64,000 bases of DNA from JAIPAN01 sp040403555 (GTDB lineage: Bacteria > Bacteroidota > Bacteroidia > Sphingobacteriales > Sphingobacteriaceae), in assembly GCA_040403555.1 (NCBI GenBank), contig JBBAKN010000003.1, positions 310,001 to 374,000 of the forward strand, read 5' to 3'. The position numbers and the translations under genes are program-made. Each line of letters opens with the position of its first letter. Positions within the stretch are counted from its first letter, which is position 1. A model generated the notes under the pieces. That model was not told where the DNA came from. It made no database searches and saw only the letters and a program-made list of their open reading frames with translations. Below, one piece after another: positions 7,919 to 16,841 of the stretch.

Positions 7919-10360
7919 ATGAAAATGTTGAAATTTCTGTTTACTTCGGTACTTGCCTTGGCACTTACTTGGAGCTTAAACCACAAATGGGGAGCTGTAC
8001 CTCCCTTAGGTAAATTCCTCGATCCTTTTCAAGGATTCTGGAAAAATGCCGAATCAAAAAATACAGCTACCGAAAACGCTCTCTCTTTAGCTGGCCTTAA
8101 GGGAGAGGTAACCGTACAATTCGATGATCAACGCATTCCGCATATTTTTGCAGAAAACAACCACGATGTATACTTTACCCAGGGCTATTTAACGGCTAAA
8201 GACCGTTTGTGGCAAATGGATTTTCAAACCCGTTTTGCTTCGGGCCGTTTGGCCGAAGTAATTGGGCCAAAAGCTATAGAAATAGACCGTTTTCAACGCC
8301 GAATGGGCATGGGCTTTGGTGCCGAAAATATGGTGAAGACCATGATGCAAGACCCAGAAGTAGCCGAATTGATGAATGCCTATGCCGCAGGAGTAAATGC
8401 TTACATTCATTCACTAAAACCTGGCGATTATCCGATTGAATTTAAATTATTGGATTATGCACCCGAAGAATGGACCCCCATAAACTCGGCCTATCTGTTA
8501 AAACTAATGTCGGCTACCTTGGCCAGCAGTTCCAATGAATTTTACATGACCAATATTTTAGAAAAATATGGCCCCGATGTAGTTAAAAACCTTTTTCCCG
8601 ATTATCCCTTGCGTGAAGATCCCATTATACCAACCGGAACCGCTTGGAACTTTAAAAAAGTGCCCGTTCCTAGCGCAACTACTACTACAGAGCCAACAGC
8701 TACCACCGGTATTAAAACCAAAGAGAAAGACGAAGTTATTGGAAGCAATAACTGGGCCGTGTCGGGCTCAAAAACCAGCACTGGCTTGCCTATGCTAGAA
8801 AACGACCCGCATTTAGACCTCACCTTGCCTTCCATTTGGTACCAAGTGCAACTGGTAACTAAAGATATGAATGTGTATGGCGTATCCATTCCGGGTGCAC
8901 CGGGCGTAATCATCGGTTTTAACAGCAAAGTAGCTTGGGGCGTAACCAATGTTGGTTCCGATGTGTTAGATTGGTATAAAATCAGCTTTAAAGATCAAAG
9001 CCATAAAGAATACCTATACAACAACCAATGGAAAGCCACTACATCTCGTATAGAAACCATTAAGGTGAGAGGCGACGAAACTTTGAGCGATACGGTATAT
9101 TATACGCAGCACGGACCAGTTGTATACTTAGAAAATCAGAAACCTGAGAAATTTAGCAAGGCAGATAATATTCCAGCTGGTTACGCTTTACGTTGGATTG
9201 CCCACGATGGCTCTAACGATGTAAAAACCTTTTACATGCTAAACAAGGCAAGCAATTATGACGATTACCGTAAAGCATTAACTTATTATACAGCTCCGGC
9301 TCAAAATTTTGTGTTCGCTAGTATAGATAATGTTATTGCCATTACCCCTAATGGTTATTTCCCACTAAAATGGAAAGGTCAGGGTAAGTTCTTATTAGAT
9401 GGCAATAACCCGAACGACGAATGGCATGGTCGCATTCCGGCAGAACAAAATCCAACGGTAAAAAATCCGCCACGAGGTTTTGTAAGTTCGGCCAACCAGT
9501 TCTCTACCGACCCGAGCTATCCGTACTATTTGCATTGGGAGTTTGCAGGATACGAACGTGCACACCGCATTAACAAACGCCTAGCCGTAATGACCAAAGC
9601 AACAGCAGACAGCTTACGTGCATTACAAAACGATAATTACAGCGTTTTTGCCGAGAACGTATTGGCCAACTTAAATGCCAGTTTAAATACCCAAACACTA
9701 AATACTGCAGAGAAAAAAGCACTTGATGTTGTAAGTAAATGGAACAAATTTTACAATGCTAGCGAAGTGGGTGCCAGTATCTTCGAGATTTGGCAGAAAC
9801 AGCTAAACAAAGAAATTTGGGCGGATGAATTTGGCGATCAACAAAATTTAATGCGCTACCCTTCAAGAGATAGAACGGTAGAATTATTACTAAATGAACC
9901 CAATTCAAAGTGGTTTGACAAAGTAAATACCTCACAAAAAGAAACCAAAACTGACGTGGTTACCGCTGCTTTTAAATTTGCAGTAGATAGCTTAACTAGA
10001 GCGTATGGCCCTCAAAGCGACCAATGGCAATGGGGAACAGTAAAACATACCCACGTACCGCATTTAGCAAAAATTGCTGCATTTGGCTCTAAAACTTTAT
10101 TTACCGGTGGTTCTAAAACCTCAGTAAATGCTACCAGCGAAAGCAATGGTCCGTCATGGAGAATGATTGTAGCCTTAGGCAAAGATTTAAAAGCCTATGG
10201 CGTTTACCCTGGTGGCGAATCAGGCAACCCTGGTAGTTTTTACTACGACGATATGGTAGATACCTGGGCCGATGGCAAACTGAACGAATTAGTTTACCTA
10301 CGTAATACTAAACAAGCCTCCGATCGCATTATAGCTACGTGGAAATTCACAAAAAAATAA
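7919..10360 (+). CDS. Penicillin acylase family hydrolase (Ntn hydrolase)
   Basis: An 813-residue precursor of the Ntn-hydrolase class that cleaves amide bonds, such as beta-lactam side chains, acyl-homoserine lactones or other N-acyl compounds. An N-terminal hydrophobic segment (about residues 5-20) suggests export. The alpha chain is followed by a Thr-rich spacer (about 245-275). The autoprocessing site is Gly275-Ser276 in VIGSNNWAVSG, making S276 the N-terminal nucleophile of the beta chain. The ENDPHLDL motif after it is typical. It probably acts in the periplasm. The small membrane-protein gene follows by 17 nt on the same strand. The natural substrate is unknown; beta-lactam resistance should not be assumed. 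Confidence 0.9.
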   Translation: MKMLKFLFTSVLALALTWSLNHKWGAVPPLGKFLDPFQGFWKNAESKNTATENALSLAGLKGEVTVQFDDQRIPHIFAENNHDVYFTQGYLTAKDRLWQMDFQTRFASGRLAEVIGPKAIEIDRFQRRMGMGFGAENMVKTMMQDPEVAELMNAYAAGVNAYIHSLKPGDYPIEFKLLDYAPEEWTPINSAYLLKLMSATLASSSNEFYMTNILEKYGPDVVKNLFPDYPLREDPIIPTGTAWNFKKVPVPSATTTTEPTATTGIKTKEKDEVIGSNNWAVSGSKTSTGLPMLENDPHLDLTLPSIWYQVQLVTKDMNVYGVSIPGAPGVIIGFNSKVAWGVTNVGSDVLDWYKISFKDQSHKEYLYNNQWKATTSRIETIKVRGDETLSDTVYYTQHGPVVYLENQKPEKFSKADNIPAGYALRWIAHDGSNDVKTFYMLNKASNYDDYRKALTYYTAPAQNFVFASIDNVIAITPNGYFPLKWKGQGKFLLDGNNPNDEWHGRIPAEQNPTVKNPPRGFVSSANQFSTDPSYPYYLHWEFAGYERAHRINKRLAVMTKATADSLRALQNDNYSVFAENVLANLNASLNTQTLNTAEKKALDVVSKWNKFYNASEVGASIFEIWQKQLNKEIWADEFGDQQNLMRYPSRDRTVELLLNEPNSKWFDKVNTSQKETKTDVVTAAFKFAVDSLTRAYGPQSDQWQWGTVKHTHVPHLAKIAAFGSKTLFTGGSKTSVNATSESNGPSWRMIVALGKDLKAYGVYPGGESGNPGSFYYDDMVDTWADGKLNELVYLRNTKQASDRIIATWKFTKK

Positions 10361-10377
10361 TCTAAAAAAGAGAAAAC

Positions 10378-10734
10378 ATGTTATTTATCCTCATATTATT
10401 AATCAGCTTAATTGCTCAATTTTTCTTACCCTGGTGGGTTATTGCTCCCATTGCATTTATCCTATCCGCTTGGATGGGCAATAAGCCCAGCAAATCTTTC
10501 GGAAATGCCTTTAGCGCTATTTTTATTCTGTGGGCATGCATGGCTTTATTGCACACCCTGCCCAACGAAAATTTATTGGCCAATCGAGTAGGCCAAGTGC
10601 TTACTTCTTCTGAAAAAGGGATGCCCTGGATTTTATTAATCATTTTAAGCGCTACAATTGGTGGTCTAGTTGCCGGCGTATCTGCCTTGGCAGGAGCTTA
10701 TTTTAAAGAAGCCTTCGGAAAAAGAAGACGATAA
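10378..10734 (+). CDS. Small integral membrane protein of unknown function
   Basis: 118 residues, not recognised as a named family. Roughly four hydrophobic segments (about 2-17, 18-31, 42-60, 84-108) and a very basic C-terminus ending KRRR, which probably lies in the cytoplasm. It begins 17 nt after the acylase stop and is likely co-transcribed with it. The start ATG is preceded by an A/G-rich stretch (AAAAAAGAGAAAAC) but no clear Shine-Dalgarno. Confidence 0.7.
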   Translation: MLFILILLISLIAQFFLPWWVIAPIAFILSAWMGNKPSKSFGNAFSAIFILWACMALLHTLPNENLLANRVGQVLTSSEKGMPWILLIILSATIGGLVAGVSALAGAYFKEAFGKRRR

Positions 10735-10746
10735 GTCCTCAAATTG

Positions 10747-10754
10747 TATCTTTG
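10747..10754 (+). promoter_or_regulatory. -7 element only 4 nt from the GTG start of the LuxE-like gene
   Basis: TATCTTTG fits TAnnTTTG. The expected transcript start (about 10761) falls in the GTG start codon at 10759, so the message may be leaderless. Confidence 0.5.
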
Positions 10755-10758
10755 TGAT

Positions 10759-11742
10759 GTGAACAACAGCCCAACTAAAGATATTTTTACAATCAAAAAC
10801 CTCTACGGCTTTGAACAGAAGGCTTTAGAGGTTTTTCAGTATCAGGCCGCTCAGAACCCTATATACAAAAGCTTTATTAAACATTTGGGCATAGCCCCTA
10901 CTAAGGTTGATCGGGTAGCACAAATTCCGTTTTTGCCCATTGCATTTTTCAAACAACATGAAGTAAGAATCCCGGGAAAGGTGGAACAACTATTTACCAG
11001 TTCGGGCACTACGGGAATGCAAACCAGCAAACATTTGGTGCACGATGTTAGTGTATATCAAGAAAGCTATCGCACCGCTTTTAACCTTTTTTATGGCGAT
11101 ATTTCGCAATACACTTTACTAGCCCTACTCCCATCATATGCCGAACGGGAAGGCTCTTCATTAATTTATATGATTGATGATTTACTACAACAAGCGCAAG
11201 CAGGCAGTGGCTATTATCTACATAACCATAAAGAGCTTTTTGAAACATTAGAAACCCTAAAAAAATTAGGTAAGCCCACTATTTTATTAGGGGTTACCTA
11301 TGCCCTACTCGATTTTGTAGAACAATTTTCCATCAATTTCCCCGAACTTATTGTGATGGAAACCGGTGGGATGAAAGGTAAACGAAAAGAACTCATTCGC
11401 GAAGAACTACACCAAGAATTATGTTCAGGTTTTGGCGTAGCAAGCATCCACTCCGAATACGGTATGACCGAATTACTATCTCAAGCCTATTCTAAAGGAC
11501 AAGGAGTTTTTAGCTGTCCGCCTTGGATGCAGGTGTACATTCGCGATACAAATGATCCCTTACAATTATTAATGGGTGCTGAAAAAACTGGAGGCATCAA
11601 CATCATCGATTTAGCCAACGTGCATTCTTGTTCCTTTATAGCAACACAAGATTTAGGCAAACTAACAGGCCCCAACCAATTTGAAGTATTGGGCCGTTTT
11701 GATGCCAGCGATATTAGAGGTTGTAATTTATTGATTCAATAA
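10759..11742 (+). CDS. LuxE-like acyl-protein synthetase / adenylate-forming protein
   Basis: About 327 residues, related to LuxE acyl-protein synthetases and the wider ANL adenylate-forming superfamily. The phosphate-binding motif SSGTTG lies near residue 83, and the adenylate motif YGMTE is near 235. The small C-terminal domain of full acyl-CoA synthetases seems absent or reduced, as in LuxE. No lux or reductase genes are nearby, so bioluminescence is not implied; it may activate a fatty acid for an unknown acceptor. An in-frame TTG at 10744 would extend the protein by five codons, but it lies upstream of the promoter box, so GTG 10759 is preferred. Convergent with tyrS (2 nt gap). Confidence 0.72.
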   Translation: MNNSPTKDIFTIKNLYGFEQKALEVFQYQAAQNPIYKSFIKHLGIAPTKVDRVAQIPFLPIAFFKQHEVRIPGKVEQLFTSSGTTGMQTSKHLVHDVSVYQESYRTAFNLFYGDISQYTLLALLPSYAEREGSSLIYMIDDLLQQAQAGSGYYLHNHKELFETLETLKKLGKPTILLGVTYALLDFVEQFSINFPELIVMETGGMKGKRKELIREELHQELCSGFGVASIHSEYGMTELLSQAYSKGQGVFSCPPWMQVYIRDTNDPLQLLMGAEKTGGINIIDLANVHSCSFIATQDLGKLTGPNQFEVLGRFDASDIRGCNLLIQ

Positions 11743-11744
11743 AC

Positions 11745-13028
11745 CTATTCGGCACGAATTAAAAAGTAGTTTTTCTTTCCTTTCTGTACCACCAAAAATT
11801 TATCATTCACCAAATTAGTAGTGGTAATTACCTGAGCTGGGTCGGCAAGCTTTTCTTTATTAAGTGCAACTCCACCACCCTGAATCATTTTACGAGCCTC
11901 CCCTTTTGAGGGAAAAACCGCGGTATACTCAGCTAAGATATCGCTAAAAGAAACACCTGCCGCCAATACCGATTTAGCGATGGTAAATTGAGGAATACCT
12001 TCAAACACATCTAATACCGCTTCGTTTGAAAGTTCTCTTAAAAAGTCTAGAGAACCGTTACCAAACAAGAAATCGGTAGTTTTTAAAGCAGTTTGCAAAG
12101 CCGCTTCGCCATGGGCACGGGTAGTAATTTCTTCGGCCAAGGCTTTCTGTAAAATGCGCAAATGCGGAGCCTCGTTATGCTCTTTTTCCAAACCTTCAAT
12201 TTCGGCTTGGGTTTTTAAGGTAAATATGCGAATCCACGTTTTGGCATCATCATCACTGGTATTTAACCAAAACTGGAAAAATTTAAATGGCGATGTTTTA
12301 GCCGGATCTAACCAAACGGCACCTTCTTCGGTTTTACCAAATTTAGTGCCATCGGCTTTCTTAATTAATTGCGTTGTAATGGCAAAAGCCGTACCGCCGG
12401 CTTTACGGCGAATTAACTCGGTACCGGTAACCATATTGCCCCACTGATCGGAGCCGCCCATTTGCACCAAGCAATTACGCTCTTTCCATAAATAATAAAA
12501 ATCGTAGCCTTGCACCAATTGGTAGCTAAACTCGGTAAACGACATGCCGGTATCCCCTTCTAATCGTTTTTTTACTGAATCTTTGGCCATCATATAATTT
12601 ACGGTGAGGTGTTTACCCACATCGCGAATGAAATCTAAAAAGCTGAAGTTTTTGAACCAATCGTAATTATTTACCATGATGGCACTATTGGCGCCCGAAT
12701 TAAAGTCTAAGAATTTTTTTAATTGACTTTCTAAGCAAGCTACGTTATGGTTTAGTACATCCGCAGAAAGCAAATTACGTTCGGCAGATTTTCCCGAAGG
12801 ATCGCCCACCATGCCGGTTGCCCCACCTACCAACACTACCGGTTTGTGGCCGGCACGTTGAAAATGAATCAAGGTCATAATTTGGGTTAAATGGCCTACA
12901 TGCAAAGAATCGGCCGTTGGATCGAAGCCAATATAACCCGCCGTAAGCTCTTTACTCAATTGCTCTTCTGCTCCTGGCATCATATCGTGGAGCATGCCAC
13001 GCCAACGTAATTCGTCAATAAAATTCAT
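11745..13028 (-). CDS. tyrS: Tyrosyl-tRNA synthetase
   Basis: Charges tRNA-Tyr. About 427 residues, class I synthetase. The HIGH-type motif HVGHL is at residues 43-47, and the KMSKS-equivalent KFGKT lies about residue 230, the usual TyrRS variants. An S4-like RNA-binding domain occupies the C-terminus (about 360-427). The start is ATG 13028 (MNFIDELRWRG); an in-frame TTG nine bases upstream is less likely. A minus-strand TATCTTTG lies 23 nt upstream. Monocistronic; its 3' end nearly meets that of the LuxE-like gene. Confidence 0.96.
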   Translation of the reverse strand: MNFIDELRWRGMLHDMMPGAEEQLSKELTAGYIGFDPTADSLHVGHLTQIMTLIHFQRAGHKPVVLVGGATGMVGDPSGKSAERNLLSADVLNHNVACLESQLKKFLDFNSGANSAIMVNNYDWFKNFSFLDFIRDVGKHLTVNYMMAKDSVKKRLEGDTGMSFTEFSYQLVQGYDFYYLWKERNCLVQMGGSDQWGNMVTGTELIRRKAGGTAFAITTQLIKKADGTKFGKTEEGAVWLDPAKTSPFKFFQFWLNTSDDDAKTWIRIFTLKTQAEIEGLEKEHNEAPHLRILQKALAEEITTRAHGEAALQTALKTTDFLFGNGSLDFLRELSNEAVLDVFEGIPQFTIAKSVLAAGVSFSDILAEYTAVFPSKGEARKMIQGGGVALNKEKLADPAQVITTTNLVNDKFLVVQKGKKNYFLIRAE

Positions 13029-13050
13029 CTTTTTCAAGTGTTGAAGAAAA

Positions 13051-13058
13051 CAAAGATA
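13051..13058 (-). promoter_or_regulatory. tyrS -7 promoter element
   Basis: Minus-strand TATCTTTG, matching TAnnTTTG, predicts a leader of about 16 nt. No T-box-like structure fits in so short a leader. Confidence 0.6.
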
Positions 13059-13125
13059 ATAGAATTGCCTAAATGCACTACCCTTGGCAAAAAATGATGC
13101 GTATTGCGTACATTTAATACAGAAA

Positions 13126-13812
13126 ATGAACTTTTTATCGCATTACTATTTCGACCAAACCAGCGATGCCTATACGGTTTTAGGAACCTTATTGCCCGAT
13201 TTAACCGCCAATGCGCAAAAAGAATGGAAATTGTATCCGCAGAAAAATCCAAATGTATTTGAAAACGATGCCGAGCTGAACGCTATTTTAAAAGGATGGA
13301 TTCGGCATTTAGCTGTTGATAAGCATTTTCATAATTCTACTTTTTTTACCACACATAGCCACCAGTTAAGCGCTAAGCTACGCCCCATACTCCAAAATAG
13401 CCCAGTAAAAGCATATTTTTTAGCTCATATTAGCCTCGAACTGCTATTAGATGGATTGTTATTAAAAAATAATAAAGTTAATACTGAAGACTTTTACGAC
13501 AAATTAGGTGATTGCACTCTCCAAAAAATAAGCACTTTCTTGACCTTAAACCATATTGAAGACACCCAGCCATTCATATTTTTTTTTGAACGGTTTTGCA
13601 GCAGTGCCTACCTAACCAGTTACCGAGAAACCGAAAAAATAGCTTACGCCCTAAACCGTATTTGCCTACGTTTGTGGCCAGAAGCATTAAACCAAGCCGA
13701 AAAAGCAGAAATTACAGAGGTATTGGTGACCTACCAAGCTGAATTGGCTCCGGTATATTTCGAAATTTTTACTGAAATTTCTGCCGCTTTAGCCCTCGAA
13801 ACAAAACAGTAA
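13126..13812 (+). CDS. AcpH-like (ACP phosphodiesterase family) protein
   Basis: 228 residues related to acyl carrier protein phosphodiesterase (AcpH), which removes 4'-phosphopantetheine from ACP. The opening MNFLSHYYF...LGTLLPDL matches the family start (MNFLAH...GNLLAD), with an Asp in LLPD and conserved histidines in RHLAVDKHFHN that could bind metal in an HD-like fold. The start is ATG 13126; a longer in-frame TTG reading from 13084 adds non-conserved residues. It ends 17 nt before ligA. Bacteroidota members are divergent, so the exact activity is uncertain. Confidence 0.7.
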   Translation: MNFLSHYYFDQTSDAYTVLGTLLPDLTANAQKEWKLYPQKNPNVFENDAELNAILKGWIRHLAVDKHFHNSTFFTTHSHQLSAKLRPILQNSPVKAYFLAHISLELLLDGLLLKNNKVNTEDFYDKLGDCTLQKISTFLTLNHIEDTQPFIFFFERFCSSAYLTSYRETEKIAYALNRICLRLWPEALNQAEKAEITEVLVTYQAELAPVYFEIFTEISAALALETKQ

Positions 13813-13817
13813 TACCG

Positions 13818-13825
13818 TATCTTCG
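13818..13825 (+). promoter_or_regulatory. -7-like element 4 nt before the ligA ATG
   Basis: TATCTTCG differs from TAnnTTTG at one base and sits 4 nt before the start codon, as in three other genes of the window. It may drive a leaderless ligA message in addition to read-through. Confidence 0.35.
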
Positions 13826-13829
13826 TTAC

Positions 13830-15842
13830 ATGTCGATTTTTGCCATTAAAGACCGAATTGATGCCCTTGTGGCTGACCTTAACGAACATAATTACCGTTA
13901 TTATGTATTGGCGCAACCCAGTATTTCTGATTTTGAGTTTGACCAGAAATTAGCGGAACTAACAGATCTTGAAAAGGCACATCCCGAATTTGTACATCCC
14001 GATTCGCCAACCCAAAAAGTAGGCGGACAAATTACCAAAGAATTTATAACGGTAGCCCATAAATGGCCCATGCTCTCTTTGGGTAATACCTATAACGAAC
14101 AGGATCTTCGTGATTTTGACGAGCGCATTCGTAAAGCCATTGGCGATAATTTTGAGTATGTATGTGAACTTAAATTTGATGGACTTTCCATCAGCCTAAC
14201 CTATGAACAGGGTAAATTAGTACGTGCCGTAACCCGTGGCGATGGCACCAAAGGCGACGATGTGACCACCAATGCGAAAACCATACGCACCATTCCACAC
14301 CAATTAAATGAAAGCGATTACCCAGTTAGTTTTGAAATTAGAGGAGAGGTGTTTATGCATCGCCAGGCTTTTGATCGCTTAAATGAAGAACGGAGAGAAA
14401 ACGAGGAAACTCCCTATGCCAATCCGCGAAATTTTGCCGCCGGCACACTTAAATTACAAGACTCGGGTGAAGTGGCTAAACGCCCGCTCGATTGCTTTTT
14501 ATACTTTTTATATACCGATAAGCGCTTATACGCTAGCCATTGGGATAGCCTAAAAGCCGTAAAAACATGGGGATTTCATACTTGCGAACACAATACGCTT
14601 TGCACAAATATTGACCAAGTTTTGGCTTTTATTGCCCATTGGGATACCAAACGTTTCGATTTGGGTTACGATATTGATGGCATTGTACTCAAAGTAAATC
14701 AATACGCACAACAAGAAGAATTAGGATTTACCGCCAAATCGCCCCGATGGGCCATTGCCTATAAATACAAGGCGCAAGAAGTTGAAACCATTTTAGAGTA
14801 CGTGAGCTACCAAGTAGGGCGTACCGGAGCGGTAACGCCAGTGGCTAATTTAAAGCCCGTATTATTGGCAGGAACTACCGTAAAAAGAGCCACCTTACAC
14901 AATGCCAACGAAATTGAACGCCTCGATTTACACCTGGGCGATACCGTATTGGTTGAAAAAGGCGGCGAAATTATCCCCAAAATTATTTCGATAAAAACGA
15001 GCAAGCGCAAGTTAGATGCACAGCCGGTAATTTACCCCAGCACCTGTCCAGAATGCAATACTCCGCTAGTTAGAGAAGAAGGAGAAGTAGCGTTTTATTG
15101 CCCCAACGATGAAGGTTGTGGGCCACAAATAGTAGGGCGCATACAGCATTTTATTGGCCGTAAGGCCATGAATATTGATGGATTGGGTGACGAAACCATT
15201 GACCACTTCTACAAACAAGGTTTTTTAACGCAAATTTCAGATTTGTACACCCTATACCAAAAACGCGATCAGCTTAAAACTTTAGAACGTTTTGGTGAAA
15301 AATCTATCGAAAACATGTTGGCTGGTATTGACGCCTCTAAACAAATGCCTTTTGAAAAAGTGTTATTTGGTTTAGGTATTCGCTTTGTGGGCGAAACGGT
15401 AGCCAAAAAATTGGTTGCACATTTTCGTACCATTGAAGCACTGAAACATGCTTCAGTAGAAGAACTAGTAGCTGTAGATGAAATTGGCGAACGGATTGCC
15501 GAAAGTGTACAAAATTATTTTGCTAACTCAGAACATATCCATCAACTTAAATTATTGCAAAGCTACGGCATGCAATTCGAAAGCGAATTTAAAGAAGTAG
15601 TATTGGTTGGAACCCAACTGGAAGGCAAAAGTTTCATTATTTCGGGCATATTCGAAAACCATAGTCGAGAAGAGTTAAAAGAGCTTATTGAATCGTACGG
15701 CGGAAAAATTCTAAGCAGTATTTCTGCCAAACTAAGCTATGTAGTTGCAGGCGCCAACATGGGGCCGGCTAAATTAGAAAAAGCACAAAAATTAGGCATC
15801 TCTATTATTTCTGATGAAGATTTACTGGCTATGCTTGCATAA
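13830..15842 (+). CDS. ligA: NAD-dependent DNA ligase
   Basis: Seals nicks in replication and repair using NAD. 670 residues, the standard LigA length. The adenylated lysine is K115 in LKFDG (KxDG motif), followed by nucleotidyltransferase motif RGDGTKGDDVT. A Cys4 zinc finger lies about 405-432 (CPECN...YCPNDEGC), then helix-hairpin-helix repeats (about 440-580), and a BRCT domain at the C-terminus (about 590-670). All catalytic parts are present. Its ATG is only 4 nt past a -7-like box. dapA follows after 52 nt and has its own promoter. Confidence 0.98.
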   Translation: MSIFAIKDRIDALVADLNEHNYRYYVLAQPSISDFEFDQKLAELTDLEKAHPEFVHPDSPTQKVGGQITKEFITVAHKWPMLSLGNTYNEQDLRDFDERIRKAIGDNFEYVCELKFDGLSISLTYEQGKLVRAVTRGDGTKGDDVTTNAKTIRTIPHQLNESDYPVSFEIRGEVFMHRQAFDRLNEERRENEETPYANPRNFAAGTLKLQDSGEVAKRPLDCFLYFLYTDKRLYASHWDSLKAVKTWGFHTCEHNTLCTNIDQVLAFIAHWDTKRFDLGYDIDGIVLKVNQYAQQEELGFTAKSPRWAIAYKYKAQEVETILEYVSYQVGRTGAVTPVANLKPVLLAGTTVKRATLHNANEIERLDLHLGDTVLVEKGGEIIPKIISIKTSKRKLDAQPVIYPSTCPECNTPLVREEGEVAFYCPNDEGCGPQIVGRIQHFIGRKAMNIDGLGDETIDHFYKQGFLTQISDLYTLYQKRDQLKTLERFGEKSIENMLAGIDASKQMPFEKVLFGLGIRFVGETVAKKLVAHFRTIEALKHASVEELVAVDEIGERIAESVQNYFANSEHIHQLKLLQSYGMQFESEFKEVVLVGTQLEGKSFIISGIFENHSREELKELIESYGGKILSSISAKLSYVVAGANMGPAKLEKAQKLGISIISDEDLLAMLA

Positions 15843-15867
15843 CAACCCTTTTAAATCGTAAAATGTG

Positions 15868-15875
15868 TATTTTTG
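15868..15875 (+). promoter_or_regulatory. dapA -7 promoter element
   Basis: TATTTTTG matches TAnnTTTG; predicted transcript start about 15882, 13 nt before the dapA ATG. Confidence 0.6.
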
Positions 15876-15894
15876 CGAAGCTAAACTCAACAAA

Positions 15895-16773
15895 ATGAAT
15901 AAACTATACGGTACAGGCGTTGCCTTGGTTACTCCATTTAACCCCGATGGATCGGTGGATTTCGATGGTTTAAAAAACTTAATTAACCATACCATTTCGG
16001 GTGGCGTAGAATATCTGGTTTCTTTAGGTACTACCGGCGAAACGGCTACCTTAAACCAAGAAGAGAAAAACGCTATTTGGAAGTTTACCAAAGAAACCGT
16101 GAATGGACGTGTGGGTTTAGTAGCCGGTATTGGTGGCAATAATACGCAAGAGGTTGTAGATAGCTTAAAACATTTCGATAGTGAAGGCTTTGATGCTATT
16201 TTATCGGTAAGCCCTTACTACAACAAACCTACCCAAGAGGGTATTTATCAACATTATACAGCAGTTTCGGCGGCTTCTCCGCTACCAATTATCTTGTACA
16301 ATGTACCGGGTAGAACGGGTAGTATGGTAAGTGCCGATACGGTATTGCGTTTAGCAAATGATTTTAAGAATATTGTAGCGGTAAAGGAAGCCTCTGGCAA
16401 TTTCGATCAGTTTAATAAATTAGCAAAAGAGAAACCGGAAGGCTTTTTATTAATTTCGGGCGATGACCCTATTACGTTACCCATGATTGCTTTAGGTGCC
16501 GTAGGTGTAATTTCGGTAATAGGCAATGCGGTGCCTAAGATTTTTTCGAGCATGGTACGTTTGTGCCTAGCTGGTAAGTTTACCGAAGCACAGCCTTTAC
16601 ATTATAAATTGATTGATTTTACGAATTTATGTTTTGTAGAGGGTAATCCGGCCGGAGTAAAAGCAGCCTTAAAAACATTGGGCGTATGTGGTGATACAGT
16701 TCGCTTGCCATTGGTACCGGTAAGTGCCAATACCCAAGCGCAATTAAACAAAGAATTGACTCAGCTAACTTAA
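15895..16773 (+). CDS. dapA: 4-hydroxy-tetrahydrodipicolinate synthase
   Basis: Condenses pyruvate with aspartate semialdehyde in the lysine/diaminopimelate pathway. 292 residues from ATG 15895 (MNKLYGTGVALVTPF), the family's typical length. The pyruvate-binding motif GTTGE is at residues 45-49, YNVPGR at 135-140, and the Schiff-base lysine is K164 in VAVKEASGN. A start ten codons earlier would overlap the -7 box, so it is rejected. DAP production fits the DNPR-type MurE encoded later in the window. It ends in a strong terminator shared with the convergent histone-like gene. Confidence 0.97.
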   Translation: MNKLYGTGVALVTPFNPDGSVDFDGLKNLINHTISGGVEYLVSLGTTGETATLNQEEKNAIWKFTKETVNGRVGLVAGIGGNNTQEVVDSLKHFDSEGFDAILSVSPYYNKPTQEGIYQHYTAVSAASPLPIILYNVPGRTGSMVSADTVLRLANDFKNIVAVKEASGNFDQFNKLAKEKPEGFLLISGDDPITLPMIALGAVGVISVIGNAVPKIFSSMVRLCLAGKFTEAQPLHYKLIDFTNLCFVEGNPAGVKAALKTLGVCGDTVRLPLVPVSANTQAQLNKELTQLT

Positions 16774-16791
16774 GCTAATAGCCCTATAAAC

Positions 16792-16822
16792 AAAAAAGCC
16801 CCCGAAATTCGGGGGCTTTTTT
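16792..16822. terminator. Bidirectional terminator between dapA and the histone-like gene
   Basis: AGCCCCC and GGGGGCT pair (with further GAA/TTC pairing) and are flanked by A6 on the left and T6 on the right, so it works for both convergent genes. Confidence 0.9.
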
Positions 16823-16841
16823 GTGTTTTAGAAACTTAAAA

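Noticed and set aside
7919..10360. Beta-lactam resistance gene
   Set aside because: Penicillin-acylase fold alone does not show beta-lactam activity; many family members act on other N-acyl compounds.
10759..11742. Bioluminescence (lux) gene
   Set aside because: No luciferase or reductase genes are nearby, and LuxE-like proteins occur in dark bacteria.
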